Assembly (NCBI GenBank): GCA_019637155.1
Contig: JAHBWE010000005.1
Coordinates: 186,001-250,000 of the forward strand
Origin: Labilithrix sp.
Lineage (GTDB): Bacteria > Myxococcota_A > Polyangia > Polyangiales > Polyangiaceae
Direction: 5' to 3'
DNA: 64,000 nt
In this document: piece after piece, positions 25,758 to 36,398 of the stretch
How the letters are laid out: every line of letters starts with the position of its first letter
Numbering within the stretch: position 1 is the stretch's first letter
Program-made: the position numbers and the translations under genes
The notes under the pieces: generated by a model
Told to the model about the DNA's origin: nothing
Seen by the model: only the letters and a program-made list of their open reading frames with translations
The model's database searches: none

Positions 25758-26993
25758 ATGGACCTCCCGCGGACGCCTCCGCCGCCCCGCCGCTGGCCGC
25801 TCCTCGTGATCGCGCTCGTCCTCTGCCTCGGAGTCGCCGCCGCGGCGTGCGCCCGCCGTCCGTCGCTGGGCGTCGATCGCGCCACCGTCTGGACGGAGCG
25901 CGTGCGGCGCGGGACGTTCGTGCGGCAGGTCCCGGTGCAGGGGCGGCTCGTCTCGGAGGACGTGCGCTGGCTCTCGGCCGCTACCGCCGCGCGCGTCGCG
26001 CGGATCGAGGCGCGCCCCGGCAGCGAGGTGAACGCCGGCGACGTCGTCGTCGTCCTCGAGAACGCCGACGTCGAGCTCGCCGCGCTCGAGGCGGAGCGCG
26101 CCGCGACGAGCGCGGAGGCGCACCTGATCGAGCTCGAGGTCCGATCGCGCGCGGGCGCGACCGAGCTCGCGGGGAACCTCGCCCTCCTTCGCGCCGAGGT
26201 CCGCGCCGCCGCGCGCCGCGCCGACGACGCGACGCGCCTCGCGGCGGCGGGGCTCGCGGCCGAGAACGAGCGGCGCGATCTCACCGAGCGCGTCGCGCCG
26301 CTCGGCGAGCGCGTCGCGACGGAGGAAGCGCGGCACGCGATCCTCGTCGCCGGCGGCGCGCGCGAGCTCGCGGCCCATCGCGCCGACGTCGCGCGCCTCC
26401 GCGACATCGCGGCGTTCCGGCGGCGGCAGGTCGAGGGCCTCGTCGTGCGCGCGACCACGCGCGGCGTCGTGCAGGAGCTCCCGCTCGAGACGGGGCAGTG
26501 GGCGGCCGTCGGCGCCGTGCTCGCGCGGATCGCGGAGCCCGGCGCGCTGAAGGCCGAGCTGAAGGTCGCGGAGGGATGGGCGCGCGACGTCACGTCCGGG
26601 CTCGAGGTGACGTTCGCGCCGATCGCGGGCGCCGAGGCCCGCGCGCGCCTCACCCGCGTCGAGCCGGCCGTGCTCGGCGGCGCGGTGCGGCTCGAGGCGC
26701 GCTTCACGTCGCCGCCCTCCGCCGGCGCGCGCCCGGACCAGACCGTGACGGGGTGGATCGAGATCGAGCGCACCGACGACGCGCTCTCCGTCGCGCGTCC
26801 CGCCGGCGTGCTCGAAGGCGCGCCGGCGCGCGTCTACCGCGTGACGCCGGAGGGCGCGGCCCTCGTCGACGTCCTGTTCGGCCGCGGCTCGGCGCGCGAG
26901 ATCCAGGTCCTCGGCGGCCTCGCGGCTGGTGACGAAATCGTGGTGTCCGCCACGTCGCAGTGGGAAGGTGCGGCCGGCGTCCGATGGCGATGA
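25758..26993 (+). CDS. Periplasmic adaptor / membrane fusion protein (HlyD/MacA type)
   Basis: 411 residues. A single N-terminal membrane helix (WPLLVIALVLCLGVAAAAC) could also act as a lipoprotein signal. A biotinyl-lipoyl-like half (VARIEARPGSEVNAGDVVVV), a ~130-residue Ala/Arg/Glu coiled-coil hairpin, the second lipoyl half (VVQELPLETGQWAAVGAVL) and beta-barrel/membrane-proximal domains follow. It links the inner-membrane ABC pump to an outer-membrane channel, which is not encoded here. Its TGA overlaps the start of the first permease. Confidence 0.88.
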   Translation: MDLPRTPPPPRRWPLLVIALVLCLGVAAAACARRPSLGVDRATVWTERVRRGTFVRQVPVQGRLVSEDVRWLSAATAARVARIEARPGSEVNAGDVVVVLENADVELAALEAERAATSAEAHLIELEVRSRAGATELAGNLALLRAEVRAAARRADDATRLAAAGLAAENERRDLTERVAPLGERVATEEARHAILVAGGARELAAHRADVARLRDIAAFRRRQVEGLVVRATTRGVVQELPLETGQWAAVGAVLARIAEPGALKAELKVAEGWARDVTSGLEVTFAPIAGAEARARLTRVEPAVLGGAVRLEARFTSPPSAGARPDQTVTGWIEIERTDDALSVARPAGVLEGAPARVYRVTPEGAALVDVLFGRGSAREIQVLGGLAAGDEIVVSATSQWEGAAGVRWR

Positions 26994-29437
26994 TGCTCCG
27001 CGCGATCCTGCTCGATGCTCGCTTCGCGGCGCGCATGTTCCGCCGGAGCCGCGCGCTCACGGCGACGGTCTTGTTCGTGCTCGTCGTCGGCATCGGCGGC
27101 GTCGCGGCGGCGTTCAGCTTCCTCGCCGGCTTCGTGCTGCGGCCGCTCCCGTTCCCGCGCCCGTCGGAGCTGACGATGATGTGGCAGACGCAGCCGTTCA
27201 TGCGGCGCGGGCCGCTCGGGATCGCGGACTTCGAGGACTGGCGCGAAGAGTCTAAACCATCGTTTACATCTATATCGGCCATGTCGGGAGAGCGCGTCAG
27301 CCTCGTCACCGACGACGGTGCGCCGGAGCCGAGGCTCGCCGCGGTCGTGAGCGGCGAGTACTTCGAGACGCTCGAGGTGAGGCCGCTCGCCGGACGCCTC
27401 TTCGCGCGCGACGACGAGCGCGTCGGCGGCGCGCGCGTCGCCGTCATCGGCGCCGACCTCTGGCGCGAGAAGTTCGGGGCGGACCCGCACGTCGCGGGAC
27501 GCACGATGCGGATCGACGCCGAGCGATGGACGATCCTCGGCGTCGCGCCGGAGCTGTTCCGCGGCGGCAGCCGTGACGGAAACAGCTTCGATCTCTGGCT
27601 CCCGCTCGCGGTGCGGCGCGCGACCTACGCCGAAGAGCGCGATCGTTCGTCGTCGTCGCGCGGTCGCTACCTCCACGTCATCGGTCGCCGCCGGCCGGGC
27701 GTGACGATCGCGCAGGCCGAGCGGCAGATGAGCGAGGTCGCGCGGCGGCTCGCGGAGGCGCACCCCACCCAGAACGCGCAGCTCGGCGTCTTCTTCGAAG
27801 ACCTGCAGGAGGCCCTCGCGGGCAGCACGCGCGCGAGCGTGTGGCTCGTCTTCGCCGCCTGCGCCTTCGTGTACCTCATCGCCTGCGCGAACATCGCGAA
27901 CCTCCTCCTCGCCCACGCGTCGACGCGGCGCACGGAGATGGCGCTGCGGAGCGCGCTCGGCGCGAGCCGCCGCCGGCTCGTGCTCCAGGTCCTCGTCGAG
28001 ACGACCGTCGTCTTCACCGCCGGCGCGCTCGGCGGGACGATCCTCGCGTACGCGCTCGTCGGCGTCGTCGATCGCGCGCTCGAGGGCGTGGTCGGCTTCC
28101 TGCGGTTCGGCGTCGACGGGCTCGTCCTCGCGTTCACGATCGCGCTCGCGGCCGCGACCGCCATCGTCGTCGGCCTCGTCCCCGCGCTGTCGGTCTCGCG
28201 CGTCGCTCCGCAGATCGCGCTGAAGGAGAGCGAGGCGCGCGCGCCGCTCGGCCGCGCGCAGCGAACGCTGCGGAACGGCTTCGTCGTCACCCAGGTCGCG
28301 CTCGCGTTCGCGCTCCTCGCCGGGACCGGCATCGCGCTCCGCAGCTATCGGGCGCTCGCCGCGACGTCGCCCGGCTTCGACGGCGATCACGTCGTGACCG
28401 CGCAGACGACGCTCCCGGCCGCGCGTTACCCGCGCGGACCGGCCTTCGAGCGGTTCTACACCTCCGTCGTCGAGAAGCTCGCCGCGACCCCCGGCATCGA
28501 GGCCGCGGCGGCGACGAGCTCGGTCCCGTGCCACGACGACGCGAGCAACTCCACCTTCGACATCGAAGGACGACCGCCGTTCCCGCCGACCGAGGGGCCG
28601 CTCGTGTTCAGCCAGTCGGCGACGCCGCAGCTCTTCACCGTGCTCCGCATTCCGCTCCTCCGCGGCCGCCTCTTCGACGAGGACGACTTCGCGGCTCGGC
28701 GCTCGGTCGTGGTCGTGAACAAGGCGTTCGCGACGCGCTTCTTTCCGCAGGACGACGCGGTCGGTCATCGCATCACCCTCGACACGGAGGGGCAGGCGCA
28801 GAAGCACTGGTGGGAGGTCGTCGGGGTGGTGGGGGACGTGCGCCAGATCGGCCTCGGCCGCGATCTCGTCGAGGCGATCTACTTCCCGTCGTCGGTGCTG
28901 CCGCTCGACACGATGTCGGTCGTCGCGCGGAGCTCCGACGAGCGGGCGGCGTTCGCGGCGATCGACGCGGCGTTCCGCGCGGTCGATCCGGAGCTGGCGA
29001 TCACGAACCGGCGATCGATGCGCGACGTCGTGTCTCGTTCGATCGGCCCGGAGCGCTCGTTCCTGAAGCTCGTGCTCGCCGCCGGCGTCCTCGCGCTCGT
29101 GCTCGCGACGCTCGGCGTGCTCGCGGTGGTGGGGTACACGACCGCGCAGCGGACGCGCGAGATCGCGGTCCGGATGGCGCTCGGAGCGACGCCGGCCCGC
29201 GTCGTGCTCCTCGTCCTTCGCGACGCGCTGCGCCTCGTCGCGATCGGGCTCGTGTTCGGCCTCGGCGGCGCGTTCGTCCTCGCGCGGCTGGTCGCGGAGC
29301 GGGTCGCGGTCAAGGTCCCGCTCGACGCGATGACGCTCGCCGCGATCGCGTTCATCCTCTTCGCCGCCGGCGCGCTCGCGGCGCTCGTCCCCGCGCTGCG
29401 CGCCGCGCGGATCGATCCCGTGGTGGCGCTCAAATGA
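26990..29437 (+). CDS. Duplicated FtsX/MacB-type ABC permease (ADOP-like), first copy
   Basis: 815 residues with two tandem MacB-periplasmic/FtsX units. TM1 (LTATVLFVLVVGIGGVAAAF), a large extracytoplasmic domain and three helices ending near residue 400 are followed by a helix (LRNGFVVTQVALAFALLAG), a second periplasmic domain and three more helices up to ALVPALRAARIDPVVALK. This eight-helix layout is that of the 'acidobacterial duplicated orphan permease' family, but here a matching ATPase is present. An ATG at 26984 is also possible; 26990 overlaps the upstream TGA (ATGA). An odd AT-rich codon patch lies at 27251-27278. Confidence 0.9.
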   Translation: MMLRAILLDARFAARMFRRSRALTATVLFVLVVGIGGVAAAFSFLAGFVLRPLPFPRPSELTMMWQTQPFMRRGPLGIADFEDWREESKPSFTSISAMSGERVSLVTDDGAPEPRLAAVVSGEYFETLEVRPLAGRLFARDDERVGGARVAVIGADLWREKFGADPHVAGRTMRIDAERWTILGVAPELFRGGSRDGNSFDLWLPLAVRRATYAEERDRSSSSRGRYLHVIGRRRPGVTIAQAERQMSEVARRLAEAHPTQNAQLGVFFEDLQEALAGSTRASVWLVFAACAFVYLIACANIANLLLAHASTRRTEMALRSALGASRRRLVLQVLVETTVVFTAGALGGTILAYALVGVVDRALEGVVGFLRFGVDGLVLAFTIALAAATAIVVGLVPALSVSRVAPQIALKESEARAPLGRAQRTLRNGFVVTQVALAFALLAGTGIALRSYRALAATSPGFDGDHVVTAQTTLPAARYPRGPAFERFYTSVVEKLAATPGIEAAAATSSVPCHDDASNSTFDIEGRPPFPPTEGPLVFSQSATPQLFTVLRIPLLRGRLFDEDDFAARRSVVVVNKAFATRFFPQDDAVGHRITLDTEGQAQKHWWEVVGVVGDVRQIGLGRDLVEAIYFPSSVLPLDTMSVVARSSDERAAFAAIDAAFRAVDPELAITNRRSMRDVVSRSIGPERSFLKLVLAAGVLALVLATLGVLAVVGYTTAQRTREIAVRMALGATPARVVLLVLRDALRLVAIGLVFGLGGAFVLARLVAERVAVKVPLDAMTLAAIAFILFAAGALAALVPALRAARIDPVVALK

Positions 29438-31836
29438 CGAGCCGGCTCGTCTTCGATCTGCGCTCCGCGCTCCGGATGATGCGGCGCGCGCCCGGCTTCG
29501 TCGCGGTCGTCTTCGCGATCCTCACCGCCGGGATCGGCGTGACGACCGCGATGTTCAGCATCGTCTCCGCGCTCTTCCTCCGCCCGCTCCCGTTCTCGCA
29601 CGCGGAGGAGCTCATGACGATCCGCTCGCTGCCGCCGTCGCGTACGGCGCCGGGGCCGATGGCGCTCGCCGACGCGCTCGATCTACGCGCGCGCTCGTCG
29701 AGCCTCGAGGCGCTGGCCGCGATGTGGCCGATCGACTTCAGCGTGCGGTTCGACGCCGGCCCGCCGGAGGTCGTCCAGGCGGCGTGCGTCACCGGCGACT
29801 TCTTTCGCGTCATGGAGACGACGCCGCTCCACGGCCGGCTCCTCGAGCCGGAGGACGATCGCGCCGGCGGATCGAAGGTCCTCGTCCTCAGCGCGGAGCT
29901 CTGGCGCCGGCGCCTCGGCTCGGACCCCGCCGTGATCGGCCGCTCGCTCTCGATCGACGGCGACACGTACGTCGTGGTCGGCGTCGCGGCGGAGGGGTTC
30001 GGCTTCTGCGGATCGAGCAACGACACCTGCGCGTTCTGGACGCCGCTCGCGCCGGCGCGCGCGGACTTCCCGTCCTTCTCCAACGAGCGGGGATCGCGCT
30101 CCTTCGAGGTCGTCGCGCGGCGGAAGGAGGGCGTGGCGCTCGCGCAGGCGCGCGTCGATCTCGAAGCGAACATGGCGCGCCTCGCCGAGGAGCACCCGGA
30201 TACGAACGAAGGCTGGCGCGTGCAGGTCATGGATCTGCGGGAGGTGCTCTTCGGCAGCTCGCGGCGCGAGATCTACCTCCTCTTCGCGGCGGTGGGGCTC
30301 GTCTTCGCGGTCGTGTGCGCCAACGTCGCCGGTCTCTTCCTCGCGCGCGCGATGGACCGGCGCACCGAGATCGTCACCCGCGTCGCGCTCGGAGCGACGC
30401 GCGGTCGGCTCGTCACGCAGCTCGTCACGGAGACGGTGGTGGTCTTCTTCGTCGCGGGATGCGGCGGCGCGGTCCTCGCGCGCGCGATCGTGGGATGGTT
30501 CGTGGACCACCTCGTTCGGAGCGCCGCGGTGGCCAACGTCCCGGTGGAGGTCGACGTGCGCGCCCTCGCCTTCTCGCTCGCGATCGCCGTCGCGGCGGGG
30601 ACGCTCGCCGGGCTCGTCCCGGCGCTCGAGGCCGCGCGCGTCGCGCCGCAGAGCGTGCTCATGACGACGCGAGCCACGCCGAGCGGCGCGCAGCGCTGGC
30701 TGCGGAGCGCGCTCGTGGTCGTGCAGATCGCGTTCGCGTTCGCGCTGCTCGTGGAGGCGGGGCGCGTGACCCGCGACTTCGCGCGGACCGCGGCGCGCGA
30801 TCCGGGCTTCGATCCGAGCCAGCTCGCGTCGGGCTATCTCGTCCTCCCGGTCCCACGCTACGCCGATCCTTCGATGCAGCGCACGTTCGTGCGTGAGCTC
30901 GTCGCGCGCGTCGGCGCGCGGCCAGGCGTCGAGTCGGTCGCGCTCTCGAGCAGCCTGCCGATGTCGGGCATGCAATGGAACGGCGGCTTTCGGATCGAAG
31001 GACGCCCGCCGCCGCAGCGGGTCGGTCCGGCCCTCGAGCGAGCGATCGTGACGGCGGGCTTCTTCGAGACGATGCGGATCCCGATCCTGCGCGGCCGAGG
31101 CTTCACCGCCGCCGACACGCGGGACGCGCCCGCGGTGATGGTCATCAGTCAGCGCGCCGCGGAGCAGTTCTTCCCCGGCGAGGACCCGATCGGGCTCCGC
31201 GTCGACTGGGGCGATCACGACGACGACGTGCACGAGTGGCGCGAGATCGTCGGCGTCGCGGGCGACGTTCGCCGGCGCGGCCTCGAGCTGGACGCGCCGC
31301 CGGAGAGCTACGCCGTCGCCGAGCAGCACACGACGCGCTGGATCGCGATCCTCGCGCGCACGACGCGCGGGCCGGAGCTCCTTGCCGAGCTCCCCGCCAT
31401 CGTCGCGGAGATCGATCCCACGATCGGCGTCGACGATCGGGTCATGCTCGCCGACGCCGTCGCCGGCACGATCGGTCCTGCGCGGTACACCGCGGTGCTC
31501 CTCGGCGCCTTCGCGGTGGCGGCGCTCGTGCTCGCGACGGTCGGTCTCTTCGGGCTCGTGTCGTACGCGATGAGCCAGCGCACGCGCGAGCTCGGGATCC
31601 GCCTCGCGCTCGGCGCGACGCCGGGCGACCTCGTGCGCCTCGTCCTCCGCGACGGCGCCGCGCTGCTCGCGCCGGGCCTCGCGCTCGGCGTCGCGGTCTC
31701 GCTCGTGCGTCCGCTCGATCCCGCCGTCGCGATCGTCGTGTTCTTCGCCCTCGCGCTCGCGGGCCTCGGCGCGACGCTCGTGCCGGCGCTGCGGGCGGCG
31801 CGAATGAGCCCCGCCGCGGCGCTGAAAACCGAGTAG
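29434..31836 (+). CDS. Duplicated FtsX/MacB-type ABC permease (ADOP-like), second copy
   Basis: 800 residues, paralogous along its length to the preceding permease (shared motifs RRAPGFVAVVFAILTAGIGV, ALGATRGRLVTQLV, VPALEAARVAPQ, RTRELGIRLALGAT, VPALRAARMSPAAALK). Two FtsX units with eight membrane helices and two MacB-type periplasmic domains. Its ATG overlaps the stop of the first copy (ATGA at 29434-29437). The two probably assemble as a heterodimer on the ATPase at 24966, or each with its own copy. Substrate unknown; macrolides, peptides and lipoproteins are typical for MacB-like systems. Confidence 0.9.
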   Translation: MTSRLVFDLRSALRMMRRAPGFVAVVFAILTAGIGVTTAMFSIVSALFLRPLPFSHAEELMTIRSLPPSRTAPGPMALADALDLRARSSSLEALAAMWPIDFSVRFDAGPPEVVQAACVTGDFFRVMETTPLHGRLLEPEDDRAGGSKVLVLSAELWRRRLGSDPAVIGRSLSIDGDTYVVVGVAAEGFGFCGSSNDTCAFWTPLAPARADFPSFSNERGSRSFEVVARRKEGVALAQARVDLEANMARLAEEHPDTNEGWRVQVMDLREVLFGSSRREIYLLFAAVGLVFAVVCANVAGLFLARAMDRRTEIVTRVALGATRGRLVTQLVTETVVVFFVAGCGGAVLARAIVGWFVDHLVRSAAVANVPVEVDVRALAFSLAIAVAAGTLAGLVPALEAARVAPQSVLMTTRATPSGAQRWLRSALVVVQIAFAFALLVEAGRVTRDFARTAARDPGFDPSQLASGYLVLPVPRYADPSMQRTFVRELVARVGARPGVESVALSSSLPMSGMQWNGGFRIEGRPPPQRVGPALERAIVTAGFFETMRIPILRGRGFTAADTRDAPAVMVISQRAAEQFFPGEDPIGLRVDWGDHDDDVHEWREIVGVAGDVRRRGLELDAPPESYAVAEQHTTRWIAILARTTRGPELLAELPAIVAEIDPTIGVDDRVMLADAVAGTIGPARYTAVLLGAFAVAALVLATVGLFGLVSYAMSQRTRELGIRLALGATPGDLVRLVLRDGAALLAPGLALGVAVSLVRPLDPAVAIVVFFALALAGLGATLVPALRAARMSPAAALKTE

Positions 31837-31849
31837 CGTGGAGGAGCGC

Positions 31850-33228
<1,379 letters not shown>

Positions 33229-33232
<4 letters not shown>

Positions 33233-34464
33233 TCTTCGGGCGGGTTGCGGCGATCGCACTCCCGCCGGCCCTCGCGTGCGTCGCGGTCGCGTACGTCCAC
33301 GCGCCGGGGTGGGTCGTCGTGCCCGCGCTCGCGCTGTCGGGCGCGATCGGCTACGCGGTCGACACGCAGCGCGAGAAGCGGCTCCGCACCGTTACGTCGG
33401 TCCTCGCGGCGTACCGCGCGGGCGACTACGCGATCCGCCCACGCGCGAGCGCGGCCGACGGCGCGCTCGCGGAGGTGCTCGTGGAGCTGAACGGGCTCGG
33501 CGATCTCCTGCGCGGCCATCGCCTCGGCGAGCTCGAGGCGTGGGGGGTACTCCGCAAGGTGATGGCCGAGATCGACGCCGTCATCGTCGCGGTCGACGGG
33601 GCGGGGAAGGTGCGGCTCGCGAACGACGCGGCCGCGCGCTTCGCGAAGAGGCCGATCGAGATCGGCGCCGACGCGGGCGCGCTCGGCTTCGGCGAGCTCG
33701 TCACCGGCGACGCGCCGCGCACGGTCGACGAGCGCTGGGAGCTCCGGCGCGGCACGTTCCGGCTCGCGGGGGAGCCGCAGACCTTGATCGTCCTCGCCGA
33801 CGTGGGCCGCGCGCTCCGCGAGCGCGAGCGTGACGCGTGGCGCAAGATCATCCGGGTGATGGGGCACGAGATCAACAACTCGCTCTCGCCGATCCGCTCG
33901 ATCGCCGACACGCTGGCGGCGCTCGCCGATCCGGCGAAGCGCGGCGAGGACTGGGAGTCGGACCTGAAGGACGGGCTCGCGATCGTGGCGCGGCGCGCGG
34001 AGTCGCTCGGGCGCTTCATGGACACCTACGCGAAGCTCGCGCGCCTGCCGCCGCCGACGCTCGTCCCGGTCGCGATCGGGCCGCTCGTCACGAAGGCGGC
34101 CGCGCTCTCGAGCGTGCCGGTGACGGCGGGCCCCGAGGTCACGCTGCCGGCGGACGCGGACCAGCTCGAGCAGGTGCTCATCAACCTGCTCAAGAACGCG
34201 GTCGAGGCGAAGACGGCCGACGTGCAGGTGTCGTGGAAGGTCGACCCCGGCGTCGTCGCGATCGAGGTCGTCGACGACGGCCCGGGCGTCGCCGATACAA
34301 AAAACCTATTTACGCCGTTTTTCACGACGAAGAAGGGCGGCTCCGGGATCGGGCTCGCGCTCTCGCGCCAGATCGTCGAGGCCCACGGCGGCCGCCTCAC
34401 CCTGGAGTCGCGGACCGGCGCCGCGGGCGCGGTGGCGCGGATCGAGCTGCCGCTCGCGGATTGA
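33229..34464 (+). CDS. Sensor histidine kinase (NtrB/NtrY-like)
   Basis: 411 residues. Two N-terminal membrane helices (AAIALPPALACVAVAYV and WVVVPALALSGAIGYAV), a short HAMP-like/PAS segment, then phospho-acceptor His in GHEINNSLSPI and an ATPase domain with N box (INLLKNAVEA), G1 DDGPG, F box FTPFFTTK and G2 GSGIGLALSR. The HEINNxLSP form of the H box is typical of kinases paired with NtrC-type regulators. The GTG start overlaps the regulator's TGA. Codons at 34294-34323 are strikingly AT-rich for this genome while encoding the conserved F box. Confidence 0.92.
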
Positions 34465-34484
34465 TTGCGTAGTACAATGGGCTC

Positions 34485-35036
34485 ATGAAGCTCGTCGCCC
34501 TCCCGGCCCTGGCTCTCGTGCTCGTCGCCTGCGCTGCGGACGGCGAGATGAAGGTGAACGCCTCGACGAACGGCGACACGAACACGTCGGCGTCGGCCTC
34601 CGCGTCGGTCGAGGGCGAGGGCGGAGGAGGCGGGGCGGCGGAACCACCGGAGAGGGGGGAGGAGCCGGAGAAGGTGACGGCGACGGCGTCGTCGGAGCAA
34701 CCCGCGACCTGTCCGCTCGTGTGCTACGTCGCGAACAAGGGCCGCGTCGCTCCGGCGGACGAGCAGCGCCTCGCGGGCGAGCTCGCGAGCGAGCTGACCC
34801 TGCTCCGCAGCTGCGGCTCCTCGAACGTGCGCCCCTCCCTCACGCTGCGCTTCGAGAGCAGCGGCCAGCTCACGGGCTTCGGCGTCGACGCCGAGCGCGG
34901 CAACGAGGGCGCCTGCGTCAACACGGTCCGCGAGCACCGCCCCGCCGTGACGTACCCCGGCCCCGCGACGCTGCGCTGCTCGGAGCGATGCCCCGGCGAC
35001 TCGACGCGCGTCCCGCGCCGCCGCCAGCCGACGTAG
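34485..35036 (+). CDS. Small Cys-containing lipoprotein
   Basis: 183 residues. The signal ends LALVLVAC (lipobox), followed by a low-complexity Thr/Ser/Ala/Gly/Glu linker to ~65. The C-terminal domain has six cysteines (TCPLVCY, LRSCGSS, EGACVNTV, LRCSERC), resembling the one-domain lipoproteins common in myxobacteria in which a conserved strand (SLTLRFESSGQLTGFGVD) measures a periplasmic ligand or partner. No family named. Shares the strand of the efflux operon, 20 bp after the kinase, possibly with its own promoter (TACAAT just upstream). Confidence 0.72.
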   Translation: MKLVALPALALVLVACAADGEMKVNASTNGDTNTSASASASVEGEGGGGGAAEPPERGEEPEKVTATASSEQPATCPLVCYVANKGRVAPADEQRLAGELASELTLLRSCGSSNVRPSLTLRFESSGQLTGFGVDAERGNEGACVNTVREHRPAVTYPGPATLRCSERCPGDSTRVPRRRQPT

Positions 35037-35042
35037 CTCGAC

Positions 35043-35381
35043 CTAGCTCGCGAGGTGGACGCGGCTACGGACGACGACGAACGTCGCGAGGAGCGCGCCG
35101 GTGCCGAGGAGCGCGAAGGCGAGCATCCAGGTCGGGTGCGTGACGCCGAGGATGACGCCGAGGAGCATCGCCGCGAGCATCACGCCGCCGGCGGCGACGC
35201 GGAATGCGAGATCGCCCGCGGTCACGGAGGGCAGGCGCGGACCGCGGCGCGCGAAGCGGAGCGGGAGGCTCCGTGCATACGTGGCGGCGGACCCGCCGGG
35301 GCGCGCGAGCAGCGCCGGCCGCGCGGCCCGGCGGCCGTGGAGGGGACGTTTCGTGCGAACATGCGGCGCATGAATGGCCAT
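35043..35381 (-). CDS. Small two-helix membrane protein
   Basis: 112 residues from MAIHAPHVRTKRPL. A basic N-terminal half (~50 residues, Arg/Ala-rich) precedes two hydrophobic helices, VAAGGVMLAAMLLGVILGV and WMLAFALLGTGALLATFVVV, and a short basic tail. No family recognised. The start is uncertain, because the frame stays open to 35477 and the N-terminal portion is not strongly protein-like; the two-helix C-terminal half is the credible part. Confidence 0.5.
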   Translation of the reverse strand: MAIHAPHVRTKRPLHGRRAARPALLARPGGSAATYARSLPLRFARRGPRLPSVTAGDLAFRVAAGGVMLAAMLLGVILGVTHPTWMLAFALLGTGALLATFVVVRSRVHLAS

Positions 35382-35521
35382 CCCCTGGCCGTTGCATCCC
35401 GCGCGCCACCCATCGCATTGCGCGCGCCGCGCATCGCGTCCTCCCTCGACGTGGGGCGTTTCCCCCCGGGGCCCCAATGCCCGAAGAGCGGCGCCCGCGG
35501 GCGCCGGTCGATGGGTTGGGG

Positions 35522-35551
35522 CGGGGTTTGGGGCAGAGCCCCATCATGAAG
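35522..35551. repeat. R3 palindromic element (intergenic copy)
   Basis: Sequence of the form CGGGGTTTGGGGCAGAGCCC followed by CATCATGAAG, with hairpin core GGGGC-AGA-GCCCC. The same element, inverted and with few changes, lies inside the coding region at 54464-54493. Confidence 0.6.
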
Positions 35552-35586
35552 CGGAGCCCCAACACGAAAGCGTATAACGTGGGCTC

Positions 35587-36390
35587 ATGCGGACCTTCCG
35601 CGCCGCCACGCTCAACATCTGGAACCGCTTTGGCCCGTGGGACGAGCGCCTCCGCGCCATCCGCGAAGGCCTGAGGACGGTCGACCCGGACGTCATCGGG
35701 ATGCAGGAGGTGCTGCGCACGAGCGACCTCGATCAAGCCGCGGCCGTCTCGGAGGGCCTCGGCTACGACGTCGCGTGGGGGGTGGCCTCGGAGAACCACG
35801 GCTTCCCGGTCGGCAACGCGATCCTCTCGAAGTGGCCGATCCTCACGCACGAGCGCATCGCGTTGCCGGACGGGGGGAGCGACGAGCGGCGCTGCCTCCT
35901 CTACGCGCTCATCGACGCGCCGTTCGGGAAGCTCCCGTTCTTCTGCACCCACCTCAACTGGAAGCTCCATCACGGTCACGTCCGCCAGCTCCAGGTGAAG
36001 GCGATCGCGCAGGAGATCGCGCGCCTCGCGCCGATGGTCGACGGCGTGTTCCCGCCCGTCCTCGTCGGCGACCTCAACGCGGGGCCGGACGCGGACGAGA
36101 TCCGCTTCCTCAAGGGCCTCACCGGGCTGGGCGGCGAGTGCGTGTATTTTGCAGATTCCTTCGAGCTCGCCGGCGACGGCTCGGTAGGCGCGACGTTCTC
36201 GAAGACGAACCCGTTCGCGGAGCCGCTCCGCGAGCCGGAGCGCCGCATCGACTACGTCTTCGTCCGCGGCCCCGACGACGCGCAGCGCGGCGAGCCGACC
36301 GAGGCGCGGGTGTGCTTCGATCGCCCGTACGAGGGAACGTTCCCGAGCGACCACTACGGCGTCGTCGCCACGATCACGGCGGGCCGCTGA
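35587..36390 (+). CDS. Endonuclease/exonuclease/phosphatase (EEP) family hydrolase
   Basis: 267 residues. It carries the DNase I-like fold motifs in order: TLNIWN (metal/Asn), MQEV (Glu), CTHLNW (His), GDLNAGPD (catalytic Asp-x-Asn), RRIDYVF and SDHYGV (final Asp-His). All key residues are present, so it should be an active Mg-dependent phosphodiesterase. Substrate (DNA, phosphoinositide, sphingomyelin or other) is not predictable. No signal peptide. The barrel protein follows 8 bp later on the same strand, suggesting cotranscription. Confidence 0.85.
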   Translation: MRTFRAATLNIWNRFGPWDERLRAIREGLRTVDPDVIGMQEVLRTSDLDQAAAVSEGLGYDVAWGVASENHGFPVGNAILSKWPILTHERIALPDGGSDERRCLLYALIDAPFGKLPFFCTHLNWKLHHGHVRQLQVKAIAQEIARLAPMVDGVFPPVLVGDLNAGPDADEIRFLKGLTGLGGECVYFADSFELAGDGSVGATFSKTNPFAEPLREPERRIDYVFVRGPDDAQRGEPTEARVCFDRPYEGTFPSDHYGVVATITAGR

Positions 36391-36398
36391 CCCTGCGA